In this document: positions 20,682-30,917 of the stretch, in pieces
Layout of the letters: each line of letters opens with the position of its first letter
How positions within the stretch are numbered: the first letter of the stretch is position 1
Assembly: GCA_029573495.1 (NCBI GenBank)
Contig: JAKQEI010000088.1
Location: 1-64,000, forward strand
Length of the DNA stretch: 64,000 nt
Direction: 5' to 3'
Source: Bacteroidota bacterium
Lineage (GTDB): Bacteria > Bacteroidota > Bacteroidia > Flavobacteriales_F > PHOS-HE28
Program-made: the position numbers and the translations under genes
Notes under the pieces: generated by a model
Database searches by the model: none
The model's input: only the letters and a program-made list of their open reading frames with translations
Told to the model about the DNA's origin: nothing

Positions 20682-21245
20682 CTATTCGCCCACCTTGTCC
20701 AGCGGCGTACGTGCCGGGTGCGAGAGCTTGCGGAACGCGGTCGGCGTCATGCCTGTGAGCTGCTTGAACTGCGCGCTGAGGTGCGCCGCGCTGCTGAAGC
20801 CCGTGGAGAAGGCGATCTCCGAGAAGGTCATCTCACCATAGTGGATCAGCTCCTTTACACGTTCGAGGCGCTGCAGGACGAAGTAGTGTTCCAAGGTGAC
20901 GCCTTCCACTTCGGAGAACAGCTTGCTCACCGAGGAGAGTTCGCGATGCACGGTGTCGCGCACCAGCTCGGCGAGGTCCACGCGTCCACCTCCCTCATGG
21001 TGCACGCGGCGCACCACCTCGGACTTGACCTTGTTGATCACCTGCGTGTCGTGGTCCAGCACCAAGTCGAAGCCTTGGGCCTGCAGCGCTGAGCGCAGGT
21101 GCTCCGTTTCGTACGGTAAAGGCTCTCGCTCCAATTCCACCTCACCCAGTTCCACGCGCACCGCAGGAAGTCCTTGTTCAACAAGCACACGCGCCACCGC
21201 CGTCTTGCAGCGGTCGCAGACCATGTTGCGAATGGTGAGTTGCAT
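20682..21245 (-). CDS. AraC family regulator with N-terminal HMA-like domain
   Basis: MQLTIRNMVCDRCKTAVARVLVEQ (CxxC) then AraC HTH MTFSEIAFSTGFSSAAHLSAQFKQLTGMTPTAFRK. Confidence 0.85.
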   Translation of the reverse strand: MQLTIRNMVCDRCKTAVARVLVEQGLPAVRVELGEVELEREPLPYETEHLRSALQAQGFDLVLDHDTQVINKVKSEVVRRVHHEGGGRVDLAELVRDTVHRELSSVSKLFSEVEGVTLEHYFVLQRLERVKELIHYGEMTFSEIAFSTGFSSAAHLSAQFKQLTGMTPTAFRKLSHPARTPLDKVGE

Positions 21246-21269
21246 CGACCGTAAAGATCGCAACCTCGC

Positions 21270-23567
21270 TCAGAACGGGTACCCGATGGCGATGTTGAGG
21301 ATCATGTTGTCCAGCAGACGTGGCCGTTGATCATCAAAGACCCAGCGATCCCCTTGTGGCAGGTCTGGTCGGCGAAGCGGGGTGGCCAGATCTAAGCGGA
21401 TCACGATCACTTCGGGATCGATCCGCAGTCCGAATCCTGCACCCACCGCGAGTTCATCCAATGCATGGGGCGCCCGGAAAGCTCCACCGGGTCGCTGGGG
21501 ATCATCCCGTTGCAGCCAGACGTTGCCCGCATCGGAGAAGAGCGCTCCTTTCACGATTCCCGAGATGGGAAAGCGATACTCCAGGTTCAGCTCGAACTTG
21601 ATGTCGCCCACTTGATCCACCAGGAACCGTCCGTCGTTAGCGTCGTCACCTTGACCTGAAGGGTCATAGGTGCCTGGTCCAACGCTTCGTGCACGGAAGG
21701 CACGTAAACTGTTCGCTCCACCGCTGAAGAACTGCTTCACGTAAGGCACGGAGGAGCTGTTGCCGTAAGGCGTCGCGCTGGCGGCAAGCACCCGCATCGC
21801 CAACAGGGAGCCGCCGCCTCCAACAGCCTGGGACCAGCGTCCTTCCGCCCGGAAACGTATGTATTGGGAGAACCGCTCTCCGAACAACAGGTAGCCCTCT
21901 TCCGGACGAGGACCTTGTGTGGCACCAAAGATCGCGGAGGTGATGGCACCGCCTTCATCAAAGCCCAGGCTGTACAGCCAGTAGGACCGATCGTTCGGAC
22001 CGCGTTGATCGGTACGGGTATAGGTATAACCCACCCCGATGATGAACTGCTCGTCGAAGCTCCGACGGATCGTCGGGTTCGCGCTGAGGAAGGCGTTGAA
22101 CTGATCACTTGCGTAGTAGAGGTTGTTGTAGCTCACGTCCGGCAGTCGCACGTCATGCCAGGTGGACCGGTCCGGCCGGAAGACATAACCGAAGCCGAAG
22201 TTCACCGATTCCAACCCGTACAAACCGATACGTCGGAAGAGGCCGTAGCCCATGTCGACCCGCGTAGTGGGCACCTGATCGCGCACTGAACGCAGGTCAC
22301 CTGGAAGCAGCAGTCGCGGGATCACGAGACCGACCTTCGCACCGACCTCATAGGCATTGGTCCCCCTTCCGGCGCCTGCGACCTGCGTTTCGAAGCGACC
22401 GTTGATATCGGCGGTCAACACTTCCGCGCCCCGGAAGAGGTCACGGTCCTTCCATCCCACCTTGATGCCGGGTCCAGCGAAGCTGTTGCTCTTGCTGATC
22501 GCGTTCAGCTCCGTGAAGAGGGAGAAGCGCTGCTGCGGGGTGATGAACACATCGGCATCGAGCACACCGCGGCGCAGGGAGTCGTCCGTGAGGTCGACGC
22601 TCACCGAATTGAACACACCATAGCTTGAGAGATAGCGCCGGGTCAGATCCAGGCGGCGCTGGGAATAATGACGACCGGGCTGCAGGAAGACCCCGCGCGT
22701 GATGGTGGCGGGCCGGTACATGCCCAGGTAGTTCACGTAGTAAAGGTTGTCCACCGCGGTGGTATCCGAGGCCGGCAGCAGGACGTCATGATCACCGTGG
22801 ACAAACACGCGGCCAAGGGTGTATCGCTGCCGCTCCCTCTCACGAGCGATCCGTTTGACCCGCAGGCGGACATCCACCTGATGGTCGCCCAGGCTCGTGT
22901 CAGCCGCGAACTCCAGCAGATCCGCATTCATCCGGTACCAACCCGCATTGCGGAGGTGTTCGGCGACACGCAAGCGCTCACGCACGAGCGCGTCCAGGTG
23001 ATAGGGATCACCACTCTTCAGGGACGATCGATCCTGCGATCGTCGGATCTCTAGACGGAGGCTGTCCTGCGATGCCAGTGCACTATCCGCGTAGAGGATG
23101 TTGCGCAGGCGGTGCACCCTTCCGGGCGTTACGGTGAATTCCACCTCTGCACGGCGGCCCTTGTGCAGCACTTCATGCACCGTTGCCGCCTGAAAATAAC
23201 CCCGGTTGTTCATGCGGTTGGTCATGGCCGCATCGATCTCATCCAGGGGTACTTCATTCAGATATACCGGAGCCGTCGCGATCTTGTACTTGAGCACATG
23301 CCGCAGACCCTTGCCTTGTCGCTTGGGTTCCTTGGTCGAATTGTACAGCGCCACCAGCGGGCGCATGCCGAGGAAGCCCTCGCTCGGTGGCGGTGTCACC
23401 ACCGCTTCCAACTCCCGCTGCGCGGATCTGGCATCCGCCTCCGGTGTCTCTTGAAAGGTGATCGTGTACCCGGTGAACAGGGGCCGCTCCTCCGTAGCCC
23501 GTTTCAAGCCCGTGCATCCGGCCAGAAGCATCGCGCCAAGGATCGGATATGTGCGCAGCGCCCTCAT
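21270..23567 (-). CDS. BamA/TamA family outer membrane protein
   Basis: POTRA-like repeats and C-terminal barrel (FSDAGNVW, GAGFGLRIDPEVIVIRLDLATPLR). Confidence 0.85.
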   Translation of the reverse strand: MRALRTYPILGAMLLAGCTGLKRATEERPLFTGYTITFQETPEADARSAQRELEAVVTPPPSEGFLGMRPLVALYNSTKEPKRQGKGLRHVLKYKIATAPVYLNEVPLDEIDAAMTNRMNNRGYFQAATVHEVLHKGRRAEVEFTVTPGRVHRLRNILYADSALASQDSLRLEIRRSQDRSSLKSGDPYHLDALVRERLRVAEHLRNAGWYRMNADLLEFAADTSLGDHQVDVRLRVKRIARERERQRYTLGRVFVHGDHDVLLPASDTTAVDNLYYVNYLGMYRPATITRGVFLQPGRHYSQRRLDLTRRYLSSYGVFNSVSVDLTDDSLRRGVLDADVFITPQQRFSLFTELNAISKSNSFAGPGIKVGWKDRDLFRGAEVLTADINGRFETQVAGAGRGTNAYEVGAKVGLVIPRLLLPGDLRSVRDQVPTTRVDMGYGLFRRIGLYGLESVNFGFGYVFRPDRSTWHDVRLPDVSYNNLYYASDQFNAFLSANPTIRRSFDEQFIIGVGYTYTRTDQRGPNDRSYWLYSLGFDEGGAITSAIFGATQGPRPEEGYLLFGERFSQYIRFRAEGRWSQAVGGGGSLLAMRVLAASATPYGNSSSVPYVKQFFSGGANSLRAFRARSVGPGTYDPSGQGDDANDGRFLVDQVGDIKFELNLEYRFPISGIVKGALFSDAGNVWLQRDDPQRPGGAFRAPHALDELAVGAGFGLRIDPEVIVIRLDLATPLRRPDLPQGDRWVFDDQRPRLLDNMILNIAIGYPF

Positions 23568-26500
23568 CGCATCTCCTCCTGTTGCCGGTCGCGACGCTCC
23601 TCTTCGGCCTCCTTGCGCTGACGGGCATTCTCCCGGTTCCTCGTTCGCGCGCGTTCGTTCTCCTCGAAATCGCGGGTGAACATGATGGCCACTCCACTAT
23701 TGGTGATCTCACCATCGTAGAGGTCATAGGCGTTCTCATGGAAACCGCGGATCCGGAAGCGACCGTCGCGGGTGAGGTCGTACAGGATCGCGTATTGCGC
23801 AGCGCGGGTGTTGCTCACATTGCTCACCTGTGCATCCTGCTCGTCCACCCCGACACTACCGCCCACCTCGAAGCTCAATCGGTCATCCAGCAGGCGTTTG
23901 CTCACCTTGTAGTCCACTGAAGTGCGTTGGTAGGTGTTGTTCCCATTGGCCTGGTCGTAGGTGTTCACCCCAAGGGAGATATCAACCCCTTTCAGGTAGC
24001 GACCCGTGAGCTTGTTCATCTGGTCGGTGAGCAGACCGTTCACACTATTCCGCGCGGCGCTCGTGGCGATCCCGCTGCTGGGGGCACCTCCGCTGCCTTC
24101 ATCCTGAATGAAGCTGTTCAGTACCAACAACCCGAACACCTGACGGTTCAACTCCTCTTCATTGCCGGGTGCGTTCAAGTGATCCAGCTTGTTGCCCACC
24201 TTGGGAAAACTGTTGCGCAGCTGTCGCTGCAGATCCAGTCCGAAGCCGATATCCGGATCGTTCATGGTCCCATCGATGTTGATGAGCACCGCGAATGGCA
24301 GTGGCTGCTGAAGCCGGTTGCGTTCCATGTCGGCGACCGGGCTGGTGCTCGCCACAAGCGAGTAGGGCGAGGTCTCGGAGATATAGCGAGCCTGGAGTTC
24401 CATCTCAGCTTTCACCGGGTCCCCGGACCACCGCACGGTTCCACCCTTTGTCAGGGTGAAACGCTTCTTCACCAGGCCATAGAGGTCAAGCGCATACTCC
24501 CCCTTCTCCACGGTGTAACTGCCACTGAGGAACATCGGCGTTTCCGGCGCATACCGGAACGTAAGGTCCGCGGCACCGCTGACAGTGGCTTGGTCCCCCG
24601 CGGCGGGATCGAGCACGATCGCGAACTGTGCGGACCTGTCCACGCGCACGCGGAGATCCAGTTCCACACCGGGCAGGTGCGCAGCAAGTGAATCACGCAA
24701 GGCCTCGGTATCACCATCCACCACGAGGGTATCCACCGCATAGAGATCATCGGTGAACACCACGATGCCTTCGGAGGGAACGAGCTCGACAGTGCTCCCA
24801 GGCAGCACCAAACTGAACGAGGTCCCTTCCAGGATACCAAGATCCCCCTTCGCGCTTGGCCGGGTGGCAGGACCCATGACCTGGATGTCCATGTTGGCGA
24901 ACAGGTCCCCGTAGAAGCGCTCGTTCTGCTCGATCGTACTTCCGATCAACTGGAAGCGATCCGTCCGGATGCGGAGGTCGAGCCTGGGATCGACCAGTCC
25001 TGCGGCTTGCACTTCACCATCCAGGCGGAACATATTGCCGATGCTATCGCGCAGTTGGAAGTGATCGAAGAGCAGCCCCTTGGAGTCCAGCACCATGGTC
25101 TCGTCCAATAGCGTGTAAGTGGAGCCTGTGAGCACCACCCCTACAGCGGTTCCCTGGAAACGCAATCGGCCACCCATGTCCAAGCGGCCGTATCGATCAT
25201 GGTAGTCCACCGAACCGGAAACACCGCCCCGCAGGTCATAGAGGTATTCGCTCAAGAAGGGCTTGAGGAAGGCGATGTCGCCCAGGTCGATATCCGCCCT
25301 GGCGCGTACATCATCCGGCGCGACGTCCGCAGTGGCGTCCAACGCGTTGCTGGAATTGGAGAGTTGCGCCGCGGCATGGTACCTGTCCACACCGGTGCTT
25401 ACAGCGCGCACATCCAGCGTACCGACCTCCGTTTCCAGCAGCTTCAGTTGCCCGATCGTGAGGTCGGCTTCAAGACCCTGCTCCTGTTCCAACGGGATCC
25501 GGACCGAACCATTGATGCGGCCGTCCGCGATAGGCACTGAGTCTGCCGTACTGATGATGTTCGTTATCGTCGAGATACGGAAACCGTCCAAAAGGGCCTC
25601 TAGCATACCCGCTTGCGTTCGCAGCGATAGCGCCTCATCTCCGGAACGAAGCTCGAAGTGTTCCGCTACGAGGTGGTCACCTCCGACGCGCAGCTCGTTC
25701 GCGGGATCCATCTTCCAGGTCCGGGCGGCCAGGACCTGCTCGCGATCGAACCGGACCACGCGTTCGGCGCCATCCTTCATCACTTGCGCACTGATCCGGT
25801 ATTGTTCCGTCTCCTCCTCGGCAATCCGCATCTGTGCGCTGATGTCCCCACTACTGCCGTTCGCGGTGATGGTCGTTCCCGCCACGTGATACGGCCCCTT
25901 CTCCATGCGCTGGGTGGCCAATGACGCGTCGAGGTCCGCACCCCTGGCGTTGATGTTCACCTCCACACCATCCACCTGGATGCTATCATACCGCAGGTGC
26001 GGAAGGACCAATGCCGCATCAAGGTGATCCGCATCGCCGTCGTAATGTGCTTCCAACCGCTCCAACTCGATGGCTTGCAGCTGTGGTACCAACATGCCCG
26101 TAAGCCATTCGGTACGCTTCAACTCCACCGCCATGTCGAAGCGCTCCCCCGAGTCGCGCTTGAAGCGCGTATCCGCGCTGAAGAAGCTGGCAGCCTTCGC
26201 GCTGGCGCGCTCCAGGAGGGTATCCACGGAAACGTTGGCGGAGAATGAAAGGTCGAGCGCATCACTTACGATGGTCGCTGCGGTGCTATCCTTGGCCAGC
26301 ATCGCGTGTGCACGAAGCTCCTTGAACAGAAAACGCTTCGAATCGCTCTGCAGGCGGGTACTGTCCATGGTGAGCGACAGGCTGCCATAACCACTCGTAT
26401 CGATGGCGGCATGGCCGTGCCAATCGCCTGCCACGTAAAGCGGATGCTTCATGAGGCCGATGGCCATCAGGTCGGCATGGTCGAGATGAAGGTCCAGATC

Positions 26501-28675
26501 AGCGGTGAGGCTGTCGCCATTGACGGGCCAAAGACCATCGGCCATCAGGTCCAAGGTGATGGGCTCGCTTCGCAAGCGGCCAAGCGCCCGAATGGAATCG
26601 CTGCGCAGGTCGGCGCGCAAGGTCAAGGTGTCCGCGTCGTCGTTCCCAAGACCAAGCCGCGCAATGCTCACCTCCACCCATCCCCGACGCTGCGCACTGT
26701 TCAGATCATCGACCTCCCCCACCACATGCAGATCCGCGCGCTCCAATGGGGTGTCCCCAAGGATCCGCGCCATCGCCAGGTCCGTTGCGCGCAAGTCGAT
26801 GTTCGCGGCGTCCGGGATGGTGCGATCCAGGCCACTGGCAGCGAACGGACCTCGCACATCGCCCAGATCGCTGCGAAGATCCAACGCACCTTCGATCGTC
26901 TTCCTGGAACCCCTGACCTGCGCGGTGATCGCCAATTGGGCAGGCAGGACGGTACCAGGCGGAACGAAGGCTCTTGCTATCGAGCGAGCCCCATCACCCA
27001 TCTCGAAGGGCTCAATGCGCAGGTCGTAGGAAAGACGCGCTGTGTCGAGGAGGTCGTTCACCCTGCCCGCTACGAGCATCGTGGTACCTGCATCACCGTG
27101 GATGGAAGCGCGCACGGTATCCAGGGCTTGCATCGTACCGCTCGCGTGCAGTGCGATGGCGAATCCTTCCGGGACCGACTTGAACTTCTGGAGATCAACG
27201 GGCAGGAGCCGGATCAGGTCCGACCACATTGCACGCTCGACCATTCCTTCCACGGATGCGAACCAGGGGACCGTTCCCGGGGAGCGATAGGCTCGTGTCA
27301 GGGAACCATGCTCGACACGCGCGCTCAGACCCATGACCAGGTCGTTCCATGCGACGCGCACCTCATCGATACGCGCCATGGCCGGGGTCGCCATGACCAG
27401 CGCGTCCAGCCGCATCCGTGATCCTTCGGGCATCGATCGTGCATCAAGACCGTGGATATCCGCGCGCATCCCGGCATTGTTCGCGACAAGCGCATCGATC
27501 CTGGCGTCAAGTTCCTGTATGACGACATGCTTCATATCGAATGGCCCGGTACCATCACTCACGCGACCCGTGTGCATCGCGAGCGCCGAGGTGGACATGC
27601 GTAATTCGTCCACTGCGATATCGAAGTCGCGCAGGAAATAGCGGAAGCCATCGTCCTGATCAAGCCAGGGTGGGTCACCTGACGGTCCATCGGTCGTGGT
27701 CGTGTCGGTCCGCAGCATTCCGAACTCCGCGCGATCCAGTGCGATGCGTGAGAAATGGAAGCGTTGCCGGGCGAAGTCCATCTCCTTGACCTCCATCTCG
27801 CCAGTCTCCAGCGCCACCCACAAACTATCGTCGGTCCCGACCGTGCCCATGCGGAGATCGATATCCGTGAGCATGGCATGTTCCAGATCGATATCCAGGT
27901 CCGGGAACGGAGGAATGAGATCGGGATAGGTGTCGGGCGTTGGGGCGCTTGGTGCACTTGTCATGAGCAGCGCGGTGCCGCTCAGCGCCAGGTCACCACC
28001 ATGGAAGCGCATCCGATCCAGATCGAACTCCTTCAGGTCGAGATCCAACTGCCCCAGGCGCAGGTCGAGACCCAATTGCGATGGTGCCATCGCCATGGTA
28101 TAGTGGATGTCCATCAGTGCGACGCCATCCAGGCTGAAGGCCCAGCCGCCGGTCGTGTCCGCAGCCTTGGGTTCGGCATCATTCCCCGTGAACGCTTTGA
28201 TGATGTGCTCGAAGTTGAAGGTGCTGTCGGCGTCCTGCTCGAGGTTCGCACGCACATGGGAAAGAGCGAGACCCGTGATCGCGATCCGCTTGTCAAATAT
28301 GGCCCCAACGCTCAGTTGGGCCTTCAATTCTTCCAGGCTCAACAATGTATCTCCCCGTTGGTCCTCGATATAGAGACCGTTCAAGGCGAGACCGATGGGA
28401 AAGCGCAGGGCGATGTGTTCGAGGGCGACCCGGGTTCCGATGCGTTCCTGCAAGGCGGTGACCGCTCGCTGGCGGACGAGGTCCTGGATGGCCGGCACAT
28501 ACAACAAGGAAGCGGCCAACAGCAGCAGCAGTACCGGGGCGAGCAGAAGCCGTATGGACCAACGCCAGACGCGTATCCACGGTGACCTGGTCGGACCCGT
28601 TCCACCGTTCCGCTCCTCCTGCTCATCCGCTTCCAATGCCATCGCGCCCAAAGGTCTGCCGCCTTCGGCCAGCAA
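23564..28675 (-). CDS. Translocation/assembly module TamB-like (DUF490) protein
   Basis: 1703 aa, N-terminal TM, repetitive beta-rich AsmA/TamB sequence; overlaps the BamA-like gene by 4 bp. Confidence 0.85.
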   Translation of the reverse strand: MLAEGGRPLGAMALEADEQEERNGGTGPTRSPWIRVWRWSIRLLLAPVLLLLLAASLLYVPAIQDLVRQRAVTALQERIGTRVALEHIALRFPIGLALNGLYIEDQRGDTLLSLEELKAQLSVGAIFDKRIAITGLALSHVRANLEQDADSTFNFEHIIKAFTGNDAEPKAADTTGGWAFSLDGVALMDIHYTMAMAPSQLGLDLRLGQLDLDLKEFDLDRMRFHGGDLALSGTALLMTSAPSAPTPDTYPDLIPPFPDLDIDLEHAMLTDIDLRMGTVGTDDSLWVALETGEMEVKEMDFARQRFHFSRIALDRAEFGMLRTDTTTTDGPSGDPPWLDQDDGFRYFLRDFDIAVDELRMSTSALAMHTGRVSDGTGPFDMKHVVIQELDARIDALVANNAGMRADIHGLDARSMPEGSRMRLDALVMATPAMARIDEVRVAWNDLVMGLSARVEHGSLTRAYRSPGTVPWFASVEGMVERAMWSDLIRLLPVDLQKFKSVPEGFAIALHASGTMQALDTVRASIHGDAGTTMLVAGRVNDLLDTARLSYDLRIEPFEMGDGARSIARAFVPPGTVLPAQLAITAQVRGSRKTIEGALDLRSDLGDVRGPFAASGLDRTIPDAANIDLRATDLAMARILGDTPLERADLHVVGEVDDLNSAQRRGWVEVSIARLGLGNDDADTLTLRADLRSDSIRALGRLRSEPITLDLMADGLWPVNGDSLTADLDLHLDHADLMAIGLMKHPLYVAGDWHGHAAIDTSGYGSLSLTMDSTRLQSDSKRFLFKELRAHAMLAKDSTAATIVSDALDLSFSANVSVDTLLERASAKAASFFSADTRFKRDSGERFDMAVELKRTEWLTGMLVPQLQAIELERLEAHYDGDADHLDAALVLPHLRYDSIQVDGVEVNINARGADLDASLATQRMEKGPYHVAGTTITANGSSGDISAQMRIAEEETEQYRISAQVMKDGAERVVRFDREQVLAARTWKMDPANELRVGGDHLVAEHFELRSGDEALSLRTQAGMLEALLDGFRISTITNIISTADSVPIADGRINGSVRIPLEQEQGLEADLTIGQLKLLETEVGTLDVRAVSTGVDRYHAAAQLSNSSNALDATADVAPDDVRARADIDLGDIAFLKPFLSEYLYDLRGGVSGSVDYHDRYGRLDMGGRLRFQGTAVGVVLTGSTYTLLDETMVLDSKGLLFDHFQLRDSIGNMFRLDGEVQAAGLVDPRLDLRIRTDRFQLIGSTIEQNERFYGDLFANMDIQVMGPATRPSAKGDLGILEGTSFSLVLPGSTVELVPSEGIVVFTDDLYAVDTLVVDGDTEALRDSLAAHLPGVELDLRVRVDRSAQFAIVLDPAAGDQATVSGAADLTFRYAPETPMFLSGSYTVEKGEYALDLYGLVKKRFTLTKGGTVRWSGDPVKAEMELQARYISETSPYSLVASTSPVADMERNRLQQPLPFAVLINIDGTMNDPDIGFGLDLQRQLRNSFPKVGNKLDHLNAPGNEEELNRQVFGLLVLNSFIQDEGSGGAPSSGIATSAARNSVNGLLTDQMNKLTGRYLKGVDISLGVNTYDQANGNNTYQRTSVDYKVSKRLLDDRLSFEVGGSVGVDEQDAQVSNVSNTRAAQYAILYDLTRDGRFRIRGFHENAYDLYDGEITNSGVAIMFTRDFEENERARTRNRENARQRKEAEEERRDRQQEEMR

Positions 28676-28729
28676 AGAGCGACCCGATCATGGATCAGGC
28701 ACGATGCGCGTCAGATCGTGGAAAGATCT

Positions 28730-29425
28730 CTACAACAACGCCTGCGCAGGTACACTGCCTTCCACCACCTTGCCATCGAGGAGCTTGATGGTGCGTTGGG
28801 CATAACCAGCATCGCGGAGGCTGTGTGTGACGATGATGACCGTCGTACCCAGCTTGTTGAGCTCCGTCAGCAGACCCATCACCTCTTCGCCCATCGCGCT
28901 GTCGAGGTTCCCGGTCGGTTCATCGGCGAGGATCAGCTTCGGGCTGTTCACCACGGCGCGGGCGATGGCCACACGCTGCTGCTGACCACCGCTCAGCTGC
29001 TGCGGGAAATGCCTGGCTCGGTGCGCGATGTTCATCCGCTTCATCGCCTCCTCAACACGTTCCTTCCGTTCAGCCTTGATCATCCGCGTGTAGATCAGCG
29101 GTAGCTCGATATTCTCCGCGACCGTGAGCTCGTCGATGAGGTTGAAGCTCTGGAACACGAAGCCGATGGTGCTCTTGCGCACCTCGGCACGCTTCCGTTC
29201 GTTGTACCCGCTCACGTCCTCACCATTCACGAAGTAGCTGCCGCTGCTGGGCGAATCGAGCAGGCCGATGATGTTGAGGAGGGTGGACTTGCCGCAACCG
29301 CTCGGACCCATGATGGCCACGAACTCACCCTGGACGATGTCGATGCTCACGTCGTTCAGTGCGGTGGTCTCCACGGTATCGGTGCGGTAGACCTTCGAAA
29401 GCTTGGAAGTTCGGAGGAGGCTCAT
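28730..29425 (-). CDS. ABC transporter ATP-binding protein (MacB/LolD type)
   Basis: [56 protein letters not shown]. Confidence 0.93.
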   Translation of the reverse strand: MSLLRTSKLSKVYRTDTVETTALNDVSIDIVQGEFVAIMGPSGCGKSTLLNIIGLLDSPSSGSYFVNGEDVSGYNERKRAEVRKSTIGFVFQSFNLIDELTVAENIELPLIYTRMIKAERKERVEEAMKRMNIAHRARHFPQQLSGGQQQRVAIARAVVNSPKLILADEPTGNLDSAMGEEVMGLLTELNKLGTTVIIVTHSLRDAGYAQRTIKLLDGKVVEGSVPAQALL

Positions 29426-29438
29426 GGTGTTGCTGGTT

Positions 29439-29505
29439 GGCGTGTTACGTGTTGCGGGTTCTCCTTGGTGGCATTCAACCCGCAACACGTCAACGCGTAA
29501 CACGC
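29439..29505. repeat. Intergenic imperfect long inverted repeat
   Basis: ACGTGTTGCGGGTT (29447-29460) / AACCCGCAACACGT (29477-29490); outer GCGTGTTACG (29440-29449) / CGTAACACGC (29496-29505). Confidence 0.85.
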
Positions 29506-29527
29506 AACGAGCGCGGGCATGTGGGCT

Positions 29528-30772
29528 CTATTCGATCAAGAGTTCGTCAGCGTTGTTGAAAGCGGCGTAGCGGCTGGTGACGACGCGATCGCCGGGGGCG
29601 AGCCCTTCGAGCACCTCGTACATGTCGGGATTCTGGCGACCGAGCTTCACATCACGTTTCACCGCTTTTCCATCGGCGTCCACGGCGTAGACCCATTGTC
29701 CTCCCGTGTCCTGGAAGAAGGGTCCGCGAGGCAGCATCACCGCTTCCATGTCCTCACTGAGCTGGAGGCGCACCTGGAAGGTCTGTCCACGGCGCACGTC
29801 GGGCTTGTCCCCCACGAATCGCAGATCCACGTCGAACTCGCCGTTGCTCACCTCGGGGTAGACCTTGAACACTTCGATGGCGTGTTCCTGTCCGGCATGG
29901 GTGAAGGTGCCTTGCAGTCCGATGCTCACCCTGCTCACATAGTGCTCCGGGATCCGTGCGCGCACCTTGAAGCTCTCGAGCACATCGATCTGGGCGATGC
30001 GTTCACCGCGTTGCTTGGTCTGCCCGAGCTCCACGTTCAACCCGCTGAGCTGCCCGTCGATCGGCGCCTTGATCACGAGGTTCTGGAGGTTCTCACGCAG
30101 GAAGGCCAGGTTCTGGTCGATGAGCGCAAGGTTGTTCGTGATGGAGCCGAGCTGGCTTTGCCGGAAGAGCGAATCGCTGCGCACGTTGGCGGCCACGAGC
30201 TTCCGCTTCTCCTTCATGTACTGCAGATTCTCCTGGTTGCTGAGATAGGTGTTACGTGCGAGCAGCGAGTCCTGCACCAGGCGGTCGTCCACGCGCTGGT
30301 CGCGCTCCAGTCGCTTCAGTTCCTTGTCCAGGTTCAGCAGTTCGTCGCGCAGGCGTGTGGTCTGCTGATCCATGGCGAGCCGTGTATTGCGCAGGTTGTT
30401 CTGCTGATCGAGCAACTGCGCTTCCCTGTTGATCGCATCCATGTGCAACTGCGGATTGCTGAGCTCGATGATGGGTTCGCCGGCCTTCACCATGTGGCCA
30501 TCCTCTACGAACCGGTGCTTCACCGTGCCCCCTTCCAGCGCATCGAGGAAGACCGTCTGGATGGGCTGCACCGTGCCCGTGACCGGGATGAACTCCTTGA
30601 ACAGGCCACGCTGCACCGTGCCGATGGTGACCTTCGCCTCCTCCACCCGCACACGGCTGGTGGTGAAGGAGCCGGCCCAGAAGAAGACCAACAGCAGCAA
30701 CACACCACCGATGCAACCGATGGCGATGATACGTTTCCGTCTGGCGGGGCGCGGGTCGATGAGGCGATCCAT
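29528..30772 (-). CDS. HlyD/MacA-like periplasmic adaptor
   Basis: N-terminal TM, VTIGTVQRGLFKEFIPVTGTVQPIQTVFLDALEGGTV, coiled coil, VIKAPIDGQLSGLNVELGQTKQRGERIAQI. Confidence 0.88.
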   Translation of the reverse strand: MDRLIDPRPARRKRIIAIGCIGGVLLLLVFFWAGSFTTSRVRVEEAKVTIGTVQRGLFKEFIPVTGTVQPIQTVFLDALEGGTVKHRFVEDGHMVKAGEPIIELSNPQLHMDAINREAQLLDQQNNLRNTRLAMDQQTTRLRDELLNLDKELKRLERDQRVDDRLVQDSLLARNTYLSNQENLQYMKEKRKLVAANVRSDSLFRQSQLGSITNNLALIDQNLAFLRENLQNLVIKAPIDGQLSGLNVELGQTKQRGERIAQIDVLESFKVRARIPEHYVSRVSIGLQGTFTHAGQEHAIEVFKVYPEVSNGEFDVDLRFVGDKPDVRRGQTFQVRLQLSEDMEAVMLPRGPFFQDTGGQWVYAVDADGKAVKRDVKLGRQNPDMYEVLEGLAPGDRVVTSRYAAFNNADELLIE

Positions 30773-30917
30773 GGACGAGGGGGACCGCAATGTTCCCTCG
30801 ACAGGGTGATCAACGGTAGCAGAAAGTGCGGGCCTGCAAGCCTTGTGATGAACGGTTGACCGCGTCAGTCCCTGGCCGCATCCGACCTCGATGGGGAGTT
30901 GCCCCTATCTTGGTTGC

